Of a DNA stretch of 64,000 bases, positions 54,329-64,000 are shown one piece after another. Made by a program: the position numbers and the translations under genes. How positions within the stretch are numbered: the stretch's first letter is position 1; each line of letters starts with the position of its first letter. The stretch covers positions 7,742 through 71,741 of the forward strand of contig NZ_QUEP01000016.1 in NCBI RefSeq assembly GCF_003478035.1, given 5' to 3'. Source of the DNA: Clostridium sp. OF03-18AA. GTDB lineage: Bacteria > Bacillota > Clostridia > Lachnospirales > Lachnospiraceae. The notes beneath the pieces were generated by a model. It had not been told where the DNA came from. It worked only from the letters and a program-made list of their open reading frames with translations, and made no database searches.

Positions 54329-54559
54329 TCACCTCTTCTTCATCTTTCGTCCAATGATTACTCTGAGCACAAAACATACGACAATCACGAAAAGCGAGGC
54401 AGCGATATACAGTAATGCTTCTGTATACCACGGTGCAGAATACGATTCGTATAGTTTCGGAAAGCGCTTATACCCATAGAAATCCATACCCGTTTTAATC
54501 ACAATCATGTAGAAACTTGCATAGATAATATATTTTAATAAATCGTATAGTTTATTCAT
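54329..54559 (-). CDS. small two-helix membrane protein
   Basis: 76 residues with two hydrophobic helices (LKYIIYASFYMIVI and LLYIAASLFVIVVCFVLRVII) around a Tyr/Lys-rich loop. No family recognised. It appears to be translated together with the DUF2500 gene. Confidence 0.6.
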   Translation of the reverse strand: MNKLYDLLKYIIYASFYMIVIKTGMDFYGYKRFPKLYESYSAPWYTEALLYIAASLFVIVVCFVLRVIIGRKMKKR

Positions 54560-54613
54560 GCCATTGCCTCCGCGATATTCTGTTTTAACCTTTTGGCCTC
54601 GGCAAACTGGAAG

Positions 54614-54757
54614 TTATCGAAGAGCATCCCTTAATTGCAACAAGCTACTACGGATACTTTCTCCAGCTCCACCAATAGCCTGCGCTATAATGATTGCGGC
54701 AACTATAATTGCCACTGCGACAATAATTTTTCCAATCAAATATTGATATTCTTTCAT
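54614..54757 (-). CDS. 47-residue single-helix membrane protein
   Basis: Starts MKEYQYLIGKIIVAVAIIVA and ends with a polar helix (GESIRSSLLQLRDALR). A GGAGGTAATC ribosome site lies 4 bases upstream of ATG 54757, which strongly supports translation. Same strand as its small neighbours. Function unknown. Confidence 0.6.
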   Translation of the reverse strand: MKEYQYLIGKIIVAVAIIVAAIIIAQAIGGAGESIRSSLLQLRDALR

Positions 54758-54813
54758 TTTGATTACCTCCATCTACAAGTATCGATTTTCTCAATTCTCA
54801 AAACAGGGAGTTG

Positions 54814-54975
54814 TCAGTCCTTCTTGTTCTTTTCAATAGCATTAATAGTGCAAGCAAAACCTGTAATCATTGAAAGTAGTATTGCTCCACCCATTGCTTC
54901 GTTCATTCCAGCACCAAAGAAAAAACCGACCAACGCTGCAATTACCATTAGAATGATTGAAATGATTACTCTCAT
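54814..54975 (-). CDS. 53-residue small membrane protein
   Basis: Starts MRVIISIILMVIAALVGFFF; two hydrophobic stretches around a GAGMNEAMGG turn and a basic tail (NKKD). GGAGG precedes the ATG at 54975. It is the first of a run of four small membrane protein genes on the minus strand. Confidence 0.6.
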   Translation of the reverse strand: MRVIISIILMVIAALVGFFFGAGMNEAMGGAILLSMITGFACTINAIEKNKKD

Positions 54976-55025
54976 AATATATGCCTCCATAAATTTGGAA
55001 TTTATCGCAACATTTCATTCTTGGA

Positions 55026-55217
55026 TTATACTCGCTTATAGATAATTGGTTCATCATATCCAAAAGTTTTCTTTCCATTAACTTCCATGCTTTCAGATAC
55101 CTCCAGACAACTATCAGAAAACTTTTCCCAAAGCTTAAATGTCATTACCTGTGAAAACTGGCTTGTACTGCCTCCTTCCCAGATTCCATCTTTCTCATGA
55201 TAGAGCGCCGGAGTGAA
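55026..55217 (-). pseudogene. C-terminal gene fragment
   Basis: A protein-like frame (ALYHEKDGIWEGGSTSQFS, later VNGKKTFGYDEPIIYKRV) runs to a stop at 55026 but is cut at its start by an in-frame stop, without a start codon. I do not recognise it. Part of the decayed stretch. Confidence 0.35.
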
Positions 55218-55261
55218 TTACATCCACCAAATTTTAGTACACTGCCATTCGGCTTGCTTCT

Positions 55262-55380
55262 GTAACCATACGCTTGACAGTTTGAAAAGGAATATGAACA
55301 TTACGCTTATCACGCTGGAACGTATTTGTAAGTATCCGGACTGTACGCCCAATGATGTAATAAAATTCACAGAATGGAAC
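55262..55380 (+). pseudogene. remnant of an XRE-family regulator
   Basis: The frame reads MNITLITLERICKYPDCTPN then DVIKFTE, the conserved last helices of Cro/CI-type (HTH_26) regulators. The N-terminal DNA-binding part is missing. A further 23-codon minus-strand piece, MENEQKTQTIETLRQTIKEW (55604-55533), lies next to it. Confidence 0.5.
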
Positions 55381-55616
55381 TGTAGGCCACCTTTTCCTTT
55401 TGGATGGGGCGGTCTGCAGTATTTCTATACGGATTTCCCTTATGTTTTGATTAAGAATGTCCTCTCAATGTATGGAAGGCCGGTTCAATTATATGTGTCT
55501 ATTTTAATTCTGGAAACAGTTTCTCCAATTCTTCATGAAATGTCCCATTCCTTAATGGTTTGCCGCAGCGTCTCGATGGTCTGCGTTTTCTGCTCATTTT
55601 CCATTAATAGAAGCGT

Positions 55617-56417
55617 TTATAACAACATATCTTTCACGCATTTACTCCGATAGTCACTCGGCGATATTTTGTATCTTTCTTTAAATGTTCGGTTAAACGT
55701 TCTTTGACTTTCAAATCCACTATCCAGACAAATATTTGTAATAGAATCCTTCGTATTTTCCAGACGATAACATGCGTAGTTTAACCTTGCATTATTAAGA
55801 TATTGATTGAAATTTCTATGGAATATTTGAGAAAAAAGCCTAGATAAGACATATTTGCTTACCCCCAGATCTTTTGCCATCTCTTCCAGCGAAAACTTTT
55901 TTTTGAAATTTGCTGATATATAGGAAACCGTCTGGTAAATCAGATCCCTGCTCCCCACATTACTCTTTTCTACCAAATTCAATTTTCCCATGCAACGTGC
56001 TAACACAATCTGAAGATATGCCTGTGCAACAGTTATATCTGGCTGTTCTGTCTCTAAAATTGCATTTATAACTCTATATACCTCTTGTTCAACCTTTTCC
56101 GCTCTGATAATCGGATATTCGGGAGCCATGGATTGCATGATATCTGCAAATTTACTAATCACAAATGGCGATGCAATCAGATAAATGGCCGTATTTACAC
56201 CGGGTGTCAGTACCTGATAGTGATGAATGATATCTGGAAATACAAATCCAATATCTCCTTTTTCCATATGGTAAAGTTCCTGTCCGACACCAAGCTCTAA
56301 TGCTCCATTTGTTACACATACAATCTCCAGTGCATTATGAAGATGAGGTTCAATATGTTTTGACTTTTTATTGACCGCTATAATTTCCTCTTTTGTGTCA
56401 ACATATTTTAACTGCAT
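55617..56417 (-). CDS. AraC-family transcriptional regulator
   Basis: 266 residues: N-terminal cupin (HIEPHLHNALEIVCVTNGAL) and C-terminal double helix-turn-helix (FSLEEMAKDLGVSKYVLSRL, and ICLDSGFESQRTFNRTFKER). Its ligand is probably a sugar or related small molecule, given the lactose genes behind it, but no target is fixed. AAGGAGAG precedes ATG 56417. Divergent from a tiny open frame at 56527. Confidence 0.88.
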   Translation of the reverse strand: MQLKYVDTKEEIIAVNKKSKHIEPHLHNALEIVCVTNGALELGVGQELYHMEKGDIGFVFPDIIHHYQVLTPGVNTAIYLIASPFVISKFADIMQSMAPEYPIIRAEKVEQEVYRVINAILETEQPDITVAQAYLQIVLARCMGKLNLVEKSNVGSRDLIYQTVSYISANFKKKFSLEEMAKDLGVSKYVLSRLFSQIFHRNFNQYLNNARLNYACYRLENTKDSITNICLDSGFESQRTFNRTFKERYKISPSDYRSKCVKDMLL

Positions 56418-56526
56418 GAAATACTCTCCTTTGCAACATTTGTCTATATCTTCTTTCGATTTGGCAAGCAATCCTTTTTTATCTATCCTATAATCGATTT
56501 GTAAACAAGGAAAGGAGAAATTGCAA

Positions 56527-56604
56527 ATGAGCAACCTTAAAAAATACCTGAATGACCTTTTACTATTCTACACAGAATATTTTGCGCATCCATACCATGT
56601 ATAA
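56527..56604 (+). CDS. 25-residue peptide gene
   Basis: MSNLKKYLNDLLLFYTEYFA then HPYHV. A strong AAGGAAAGGAG site lies 8 bases upstream and a terminator follows at 56646. It is divergent to the AraC gene. Could be a leader or signalling peptide; no family recognised. Confidence 0.5.
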   Translation: MSNLKKYLNDLLLFYTEYFAHPYHV

Positions 56605-56645
56605 ATACTAAACAGACTGTTTTGTGAAAACTGAATATTTTGCTT

Positions 56646-56678
56646 AAGACCATTTCACAAAATGATGTGGTCTTTTTT
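56646..56678 (+). terminator. terminator after the small peptide gene
   Basis: AAGACCA (56646-56652) pairs with TGGTCTT (56668-56674), with inner TCA/TGA, followed by Ts. Confidence 0.75.
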
Positions 56679-56794
56679 ATAAACTTTCTATAAATCTTTT
56701 GAATACAACTTTTCCTTCTTCTGTTCTCTTATATCTGGATCATCTATTTAATCCACTTTTCTTTTTTTGATTAGTCCTGAAGATATTTATATAG

Positions 56795-56837
56795 AAAAAG
56801 CATTGCCTCATTGAACAATGTTCAAACAATGCTTTTT
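56795..56837. terminator. terminator of the lactose cluster
   Basis: AAAAAGCATTG pairs with CAATGCTTTTT with an inner TTGAACAATGTTCAA palindrome; flanking A and T tracts allow function in both directions. It lies just downstream of the permease gene on the minus strand. Confidence 0.8.
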
Positions 56838-56849
56838 CCATGTCAAATG

Positions 56850-58247
56850 CTAATTCATGTCTGATGCATCTGTTATTTCATCTGCAGCAATTCCTTTTTC
56901 TGCTTTCAGTTTTTTATTTGCATCTTCAACATTCATTCTTGAAAGTGCAAACATAATCAATACATCAAAGATTAACGGAAGCCAAAGATACATGAACTGC
57001 ATCATAGCAAGTGCAGACTGTGGCTGAGTTGCATTTTTTCCGACATATCCACTGAGCTCAAGCATCCATCCAACAACAGCGGTTCCAATACCTCCACCGA
57101 TTTTTACACCAAGAGAAGTACAAGAGTACATCGTTCCATCAATTCTCTTTCCCTGTGTAAGATAAGTGTATTCAGAGCAGGATGCAATAACAGCATTCAT
57201 ATCTCCCTGCCATGGTCCCTGACCTAAAGCTGCAAGAGCTGTAAACGCCATCATCAGCGGAACACTACCCATATATCCGGCAACAACAACAAGTGCTCTA
57301 CCGATGACTGCTAAGATATAACCTCTTAAGTTCAGTTTATACATGCCTTTCCACTTACCAACTAATGTCGGTGTAAAAATCAGGGCAATAATCAGTGGAA
57401 TATTTACTGCCCATGCAAATTGTCCAAACAAATTCTTATTTTTCAGTACCCATGTCATGTAATAAATGCCAGCTCCAATCATGGCACCATATAACTGCTG
57501 TAAAATATATGTTCCACAAATCATCATGTAATATTTGTTTTTGACAAGAAGCTTGAATGCCTGTACCATTCCATACTTTTCATTATCATTCTTTACTTCT
57601 CCTTCATTAAGTTCCTCCTCCGGAAGTTCCTTAACAGAAAGTGCTGAAATCGTATTTACGACCAGACCAATGATTGCATAGATAATAGCAACCGTTCTCC
57701 ATGCCGCAGCATCTCCACCGCATTTATCTACAAATCCAACTGTAATCGCCTGAATCAGAAGACTTGTTGAAAATGCAAAAATAAAACGGTAAGATCCCAT
57801 CTGTACACGCTCTTTGCTGTTCTTTGTAATCAGTGACGTAAGTGCTGAGTACGCAATATTGTTTGCTGTATAAAACACACCATTTAACAGTGTATAAGAG
57901 ATAAAGAACCATGCATATTTAGCAGTCGTCCCCAAGCTGACTGGTACCGCAAAACAGCAGACTAATGTAATGGCGCAGCCAATATATCCATACAGCATCC
58001 AAGGCTTTGCTTTTCCCATTTTACTGTGTGTTTTGTCAATCATTGATCCAAAAAATATATCCGTGAAACCATCAAATAGTTTTGATACGGCAATCAGGGT
58101 ACCTACGACACCTGCAGCAAGTCCTACTGAGTCTGTCAGATAGGGCATCATGAAGGATGTCAGGAACGCATAGACTACATTACCTGCAATATCACCCGAA
58201 CCATATCCAATTTTGTTATACCATTTTAAATACTTTTTTTCTCCCAT
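56850..58247 (-). CDS. GPH-family sugar:cation symporter
   Basis: 465 residues with about twelve transmembrane helices, glycoside-pentoside-hexuronide family (MelB/LacS). KIGYGSGDIAGNVVYAFLTS opens the protein and FGSMIDKTHSKMGKAKPW is the conserved cytoplasmic loop. No PTS IIA tail, unlike streptococcal LacS. It lies 48 bp behind lacZ, so it most likely imports lactose or another beta-galactoside. GGAAGGAGAG upstream. Confidence 0.9.
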   Translation of the reverse strand: MGEKKYLKWYNKIGYGSGDIAGNVVYAFLTSFMMPYLTDSVGLAAGVVGTLIAVSKLFDGFTDIFFGSMIDKTHSKMGKAKPWMLYGYIGCAITLVCCFAVPVSLGTTAKYAWFFISYTLLNGVFYTANNIAYSALTSLITKNSKERVQMGSYRFIFAFSTSLLIQAITVGFVDKCGGDAAAWRTVAIIYAIIGLVVNTISALSVKELPEEELNEGEVKNDNEKYGMVQAFKLLVKNKYYMMICGTYILQQLYGAMIGAGIYYMTWVLKNKNLFGQFAWAVNIPLIIALIFTPTLVGKWKGMYKLNLRGYILAVIGRALVVVAGYMGSVPLMMAFTALAALGQGPWQGDMNAVIASCSEYTYLTQGKRIDGTMYSCTSLGVKIGGGIGTAVVGWMLELSGYVGKNATQPQSALAMMQFMYLWLPLIFDVLIMFALSRMNVEDANKKLKAEKGIAADEITDASDMN

Positions 58248-58295
58248 AAGACAACCATACTCTCCTTCCTTGTTTACAGGTCACCTGAAATTTTA

Positions 58296-61427
<3,132 letters not shown>

Positions 61428-61473
61428 CTAAATATAGATTATCCTAATCCGCAAAATATGTCTATGAATTAGA

Positions 61474-61503
61474 TTGGACAAAACATGCACTAAATGATAC
61501 AAT
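61474..61503 (+). promoter_or_regulatory. promoter of the AraC gene in the divergent lac region
   Basis: TTGGAC (61474-61479), 18-base spacer, TACAAT (61498-61503). The 199-bp space to lacZ must also hold the lacZ promoter and the regulator's site. Confidence 0.6.
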
Positions 61504-61533
61504 AATAAAAAGTATGAAAAGAGGTGCCGTCCT

Positions 61534-62397
61534 ATGTATATGAACGCCGGTTATTTGAACCACTCACATATGGATTTTAAAGACAAAAGTCGTCCACTGA
61601 TTGTAGGAAGCTGTGGTACTTATCGTCTTTCCAGCCTTCCCAAGCTTCCCACCTACCGTCCAAGAGGACGTCTGGATTATCAGATTATATATATCTCTGC
61701 TGGTTGTGGACATTTCCATTTTGATAATGTAGATAACGAAACGATTGTTCCTGCCGGTAACGTTGTACTTTACAGACCAAAAGAACTTCAGAAATATGAA
61801 TATTATGGAGAAGATAAGACAGAAGTATACTGGATTCACTTCACAGGAAGCGATGTGAAAAATATCTTACGCCAATATGGATTTCCAGATAAAGAACGTA
61901 TCTTTCAAGTTGGTTCATCTAACGAATATGAACGAATTTTCAAACGTATTATCATCGAGCTCCAACGCTGTCAGGATAATTATGAGGAAATGCTTGTCCT
62001 TTTGCTGCGCCATCTTTTAATTAGCTTTCACCGGGAACTGACTAGAGAGCACATATCAAAAAATGAATATCTTGATCATGAGATGGATATCGCTGTTACC
62101 TTTTTCAGTGAAAACTACCATCAGAATATCAATATTGACGATTATGCTGCCTCACGAGGGATGAGTGTCAGCTGGTTTATCCGAAATTTCAAAAAATTCA
62201 CTGGTTCCACACCAATGCAATTTATTGTAGGAATCCGAATCACCAATGCTCAGATTTTACTTGAAACAACAACTTATTCCATCAATGAGATTTCTAAGAT
62301 TGTCGGGTATGATAACCAGCTTTATTTCAGCCGACTCTTCCACAAGCTAAAAGGATATTCACCTAGAGAATACCAAAAGATAAGAAATAAGTTCTGA
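61534..62397 (+). CDS. AraC-family regulator of the lactose cluster
   Basis: 287 residues: cupin-type ligand-binding N-terminus (YIISAGCGHFHFDNV analogue reads IIYISAGCGHFHF) and AraC DNA-binding C-terminus (INIDDYAASRGMSVSWFIRN and ISKIVGYDNQLYFSRLFHKL). Placed divergently from lacZ-permease, as MsmR/RafR-type activators are. AAAAGAGGTG site. Confidence 0.9.
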   Translation: MYMNAGYLNHSHMDFKDKSRPLIVGSCGTYRLSSLPKLPTYRPRGRLDYQIIYISAGCGHFHFDNVDNETIVPAGNVVLYRPKELQKYEYYGEDKTEVYWIHFTGSDVKNILRQYGFPDKERIFQVGSSNEYERIFKRIIIELQRCQDNYEEMLVLLLRHLLISFHRELTREHISKNEYLDHEMDIAVTFFSENYHQNINIDDYAASRGMSVSWFIRNFKKFTGSTPMQFIVGIRITNAQILLETTTYSINEISKIVGYDNQLYFSRLFHKLKGYSPREYQKIRNKF

Positions 62398-62489
62398 AAA
62401 CCATAATATTATAAGAATCCAATTTATCTAAATTGCTTATCGGACTTCGGGTACCGATCAGTTGGCGGACAACAGAAAAATCATTCATT

Positions 62490-62533
62490 AAAGGAAGGTG
62501 TCATCTGCTACGGCAAAGGAACCTTCCTTTTAA
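62490..62533 (+). terminator. terminator of the lac regulator gene
   Basis: AAAGGAAGGT (62490-62499) pairs with ACCTTCCTTT (62521-62530), followed by T-rich sequence. Confidence 0.75.
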
Positions 62534-62701
62534 ATTTGCCAAAATGCAATAGATATAAGGATTTCAATTATGACTAAAAACAGGCAATAGTGATCATTAC
62601 AAAATGAGCCAAACAGTATCAACATCTTGACATGTTCTGAAATCATCGGCATCTCTATTTTCCACTATTTATGAAATTTCCAAAATGGAGCGATTTGAAA
62701 A

Positions 62702-62878
62702 TGTACTTTATTTTCTCCCCTAAAACCACTCCCCCACTACATCCGGACAATAAAAAATGTACTTTATTCTGTTTCGAAATAAAGTACATTCTGAAATAAA
62801 GTACATTTTGAAATTTTTGTACTTTATGCTATAATCCTTGTATCTAAGCCATTTATTAACCCCTAACTATAAAGTACA
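62702..62878 (+). promoter_or_regulatory. promoter region with six TGTACTTTAT boxes
   Basis: TGTACTTTAT occurs at 62702, 62758 and 62818, and its reverse complement ATAAAGTACA at 62779, 62796 and 62869. A promoter TTGAAA (62808-62813), 16-base spacer, TATAAT (62830-62835) is overlapped by one box and followed by another. It points into the 3' end of the convergent WYL gene. No plus-strand gene follows inside the window. Confidence 0.7.
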
Positions 62879-62903
62879 AAATTTTTTACTGTTGACTGAC
62901 ATA

Positions 62904-63896
62904 TCAGCCTCCGTACTGTTCCATCAGCCGGGAAGCTTCTCTCTTCATGGTTTCCACAACATCCTCCGGTCCGAGAATTTTTACATTTGGGCCCAGTGAA
63001 AATACCCAGGCCAGGAACTGCCGGCTGACACGGACATCTACATTGGCGGTGACATGATCTGCATCTGCCGGGAACAGCATGATATCTCTCCCAAATCGGT
63101 CAATGATAACCCCGACCAGATCATTATGGATCAAAAGCTTAACCTTTTCTTCCTTACCGCCATACATGCCAAAACTTTTTTTGGTATAATCTGCCATATT
63201 GAGTTTTGAGAAAGCTTCTTTTCCATCACGGGGCTCTTCTGATAAATTGATTTTCAGCATTTTGTCCACACGGTAATGCTTTATCTTTTGAGCCTCTGAA
63301 TCAAAACCGATCATATAATAATTCTCATCATCCCACAGGAGTCCCCATGGGCTGATATGATACCATTTCCCATTATGCCGCAATTCCATTTCCTTTTTCG
63401 CGTTCCACTGGTAATATTGAAATTTGATCTTCCGGTTTTCAGAAATAGCGGCATGAATCGTATTGACCGAATAATAGATGCTTTCATTCATCGTTTTGAT
63501 CCGGCCGGATACATAAACCTGACGCTGCAGCTTCTGGGCATCATATTTGCTTACCAGTTTCTCGAGCTTTTTGATCAGAATATTCGTTTTCTTTTCTGTA
63601 ATAAATTTAGATGATTGAATGGCATCTACAAGCAGCTTCAGTTCCGGCAGTTCAAATGGTCTGCTGACCACATGATAATGGTAACGATTGCCGACAGACT
63701 CACCCTCAACCTCGATTCCAAAAGAGGACAGGTCACGCAGATCATTATAAAGGCTTTTTCGATCCGCAGTGATGTCGTATCGTCTTAGCGCCTCCATGAT
63801 CTCTGCCATCGTGATATAATGCTCGTCATCTGTCTGTTCCAGCATAATTTGAGCCAGACGATATAATTTTAATTTCTGATTGGTTCCTTTTGGCAT
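62904..63896 (-). CDS. WYL-domain transcriptional regulator
   Basis: 330 residues (ATG 63896; ATG 63902 sits almost on the AAGGGAAG ribosome site). An N-terminal winged helix (YRLAQIMLEQTDDEHYITMA, then DRKSLYNDLRDLSSFGIEV) is followed by a WYL domain (RHNGKWYHISPWGLLWDDEN) and the WCX C-terminal part (VSRQFLAWVFSLGPNVKILG). WYL regulators sense nucleic acids or small ligands and often control defence or mobile-element genes. Target unknown; the TGTACTTTAT boxes 26-200 bp past its stop are one possibility. Confidence 0.88.
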   Translation of the reverse strand: MPKGTNQKLKLYRLAQIMLEQTDDEHYITMAEIMEALRRYDITADRKSLYNDLRDLSSFGIEVEGESVGNRYHYHVVSRPFELPELKLLVDAIQSSKFITEKKTNILIKKLEKLVSKYDAQKLQRQVYVSGRIKTMNESIYYSVNTIHAAISENRKIKFQYYQWNAKKEMELRHNGKWYHISPWGLLWDDENYYMIGFDSEAQKIKHYRVDKMLKINLSEEPRDGKEAFSKLNMADYTKKSFGMYGGKEEKVKLLIHNDLVGVIIDRFGRDIMLFPADADHVTANVDVRVSRQFLAWVFSLGPNVKILGPEDVVETMKREASRLMEQYGG

Positions 63897-63960
63897 AATC
63901 ATACTTCCCTTTTCTTTGCAAGCTATTTCATACTATATAGTGATAGTATACAATAAATTC

Positions 63961-64000
63961 GTGACATACTCCCACCACTTAGCTCACGCTTGAAGTGGGG
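63961..64000. mobile_element. probable end of an IS200/IS605-family element
   Basis: GTGACATACTCCCACCACTT at the window end continues with AGCTCACGCTTGAAGTGGGG, giving a CCACTT/AAGTGG hairpin that is cut by the window edge. I know this sequence style from the ends of IS605/TnpB elements of clostridia, where it also encodes the 3' part of the guide RNA. The element itself would lie outside the window. Confidence 0.45.

Noticed and set aside
55213..55653. 146-codon intact plus-strand gene
   Set aside because: Only a short internal part matches an XRE regulator end; the rest is random-looking and has no ribosome site, so it is listed as a remnant.

Overview
The window looks like the chromosome of a gut Lachnospiraceae (Clostridia). 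It has a pta-ackA acetate pathway, a clostridial rpmF-plsX-acpP-rnc-smc-ftsY order, DapL, type III glutamine synthetase, T-box leaders, an AspRS-GatCAB route to Asn-tRNA, a ylmE-sepF-ylmH-type division locus and a single XerS-like recombinase. No rRNA, tRNA or CRISPR array was seen. The left two thirds are moderately GC-rich core sequence. From about 53.7 kb onward the DNA is visibly AT-richer and carries decayed genes.

Layout: 0-3.7 kb holds pta, ackA, a structured intergenic region, yceD and rpmF. 3.7-7.3 kb holds a creatininase-family gene convergent with glnA (GSIII), which has a long hairpin-rich leader. 7.3-10.8 kb holds pyrG, whose product carries an ANTAR-like C-terminal tail and whose leader contains a terminator, and dapL. 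10.8-15.9 kb is a T-box operon, aspS2-gatCAB. 16-24.3 kb holds plsX, acpP, rnc, smc, ftsY and ilvA. 24.4-25.7 kb is a ClC channel. 25.8-32 kb is a cobalamin-riboswitch operon with an exported CbiK-like chelatase, a two-domain NEAT-like lipoprotein and an ABC importer, interrupted by a MITE-like repeat. 31.9-40.3 kb holds T-box thrS followed by division, cell-envelope and RNA-modification genes. 40.4-45.6 kb holds a kinase, glmS and an NlpC/P60 protein.

The most exciting part is 45.75-51.8 kb, an integrated filamentous phage (inovirus) of about 6 kb. It has a coat gene with its own terminator, a Zot ATPase, small membrane virion proteins, a pIII-like protein, an RHH repressor and a small candidate ssDNA-binding protein. 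Its replication initiator is of the CRESS-DNA (circovirus/geminivirus) type, HUH plus SF3 helicase. Just upstream of rep is a 9-bp stem hairpin whose loop contains TAGTATTAC, the nonanucleotide origin of circoviruses, next to GTCGA iterons. The element is flanked by dif-like sites. At its right end two such sites face each other across a hairpin, as in the folded single-stranded attP of CTXphi. A well-formed 28-bp dif-like site lies 57 bp upstream of a ttcA-like/xerS-like gene pair. Gene orientation changes there from mostly + to mostly -, as expected at a replication terminus.

53.7-64 kb is accessory DNA: an IS110 remnant, small membrane proteins, an XRE remnant, two AraC regulators, a lactose utilisation cluster (GPH permease plus GH2 beta-galactosidase), a promoter region with six TGTACTTTAT boxes and no obvious target gene, a WYL regulator, and what looks like the end of an IS200/IS605 element at the window edge.
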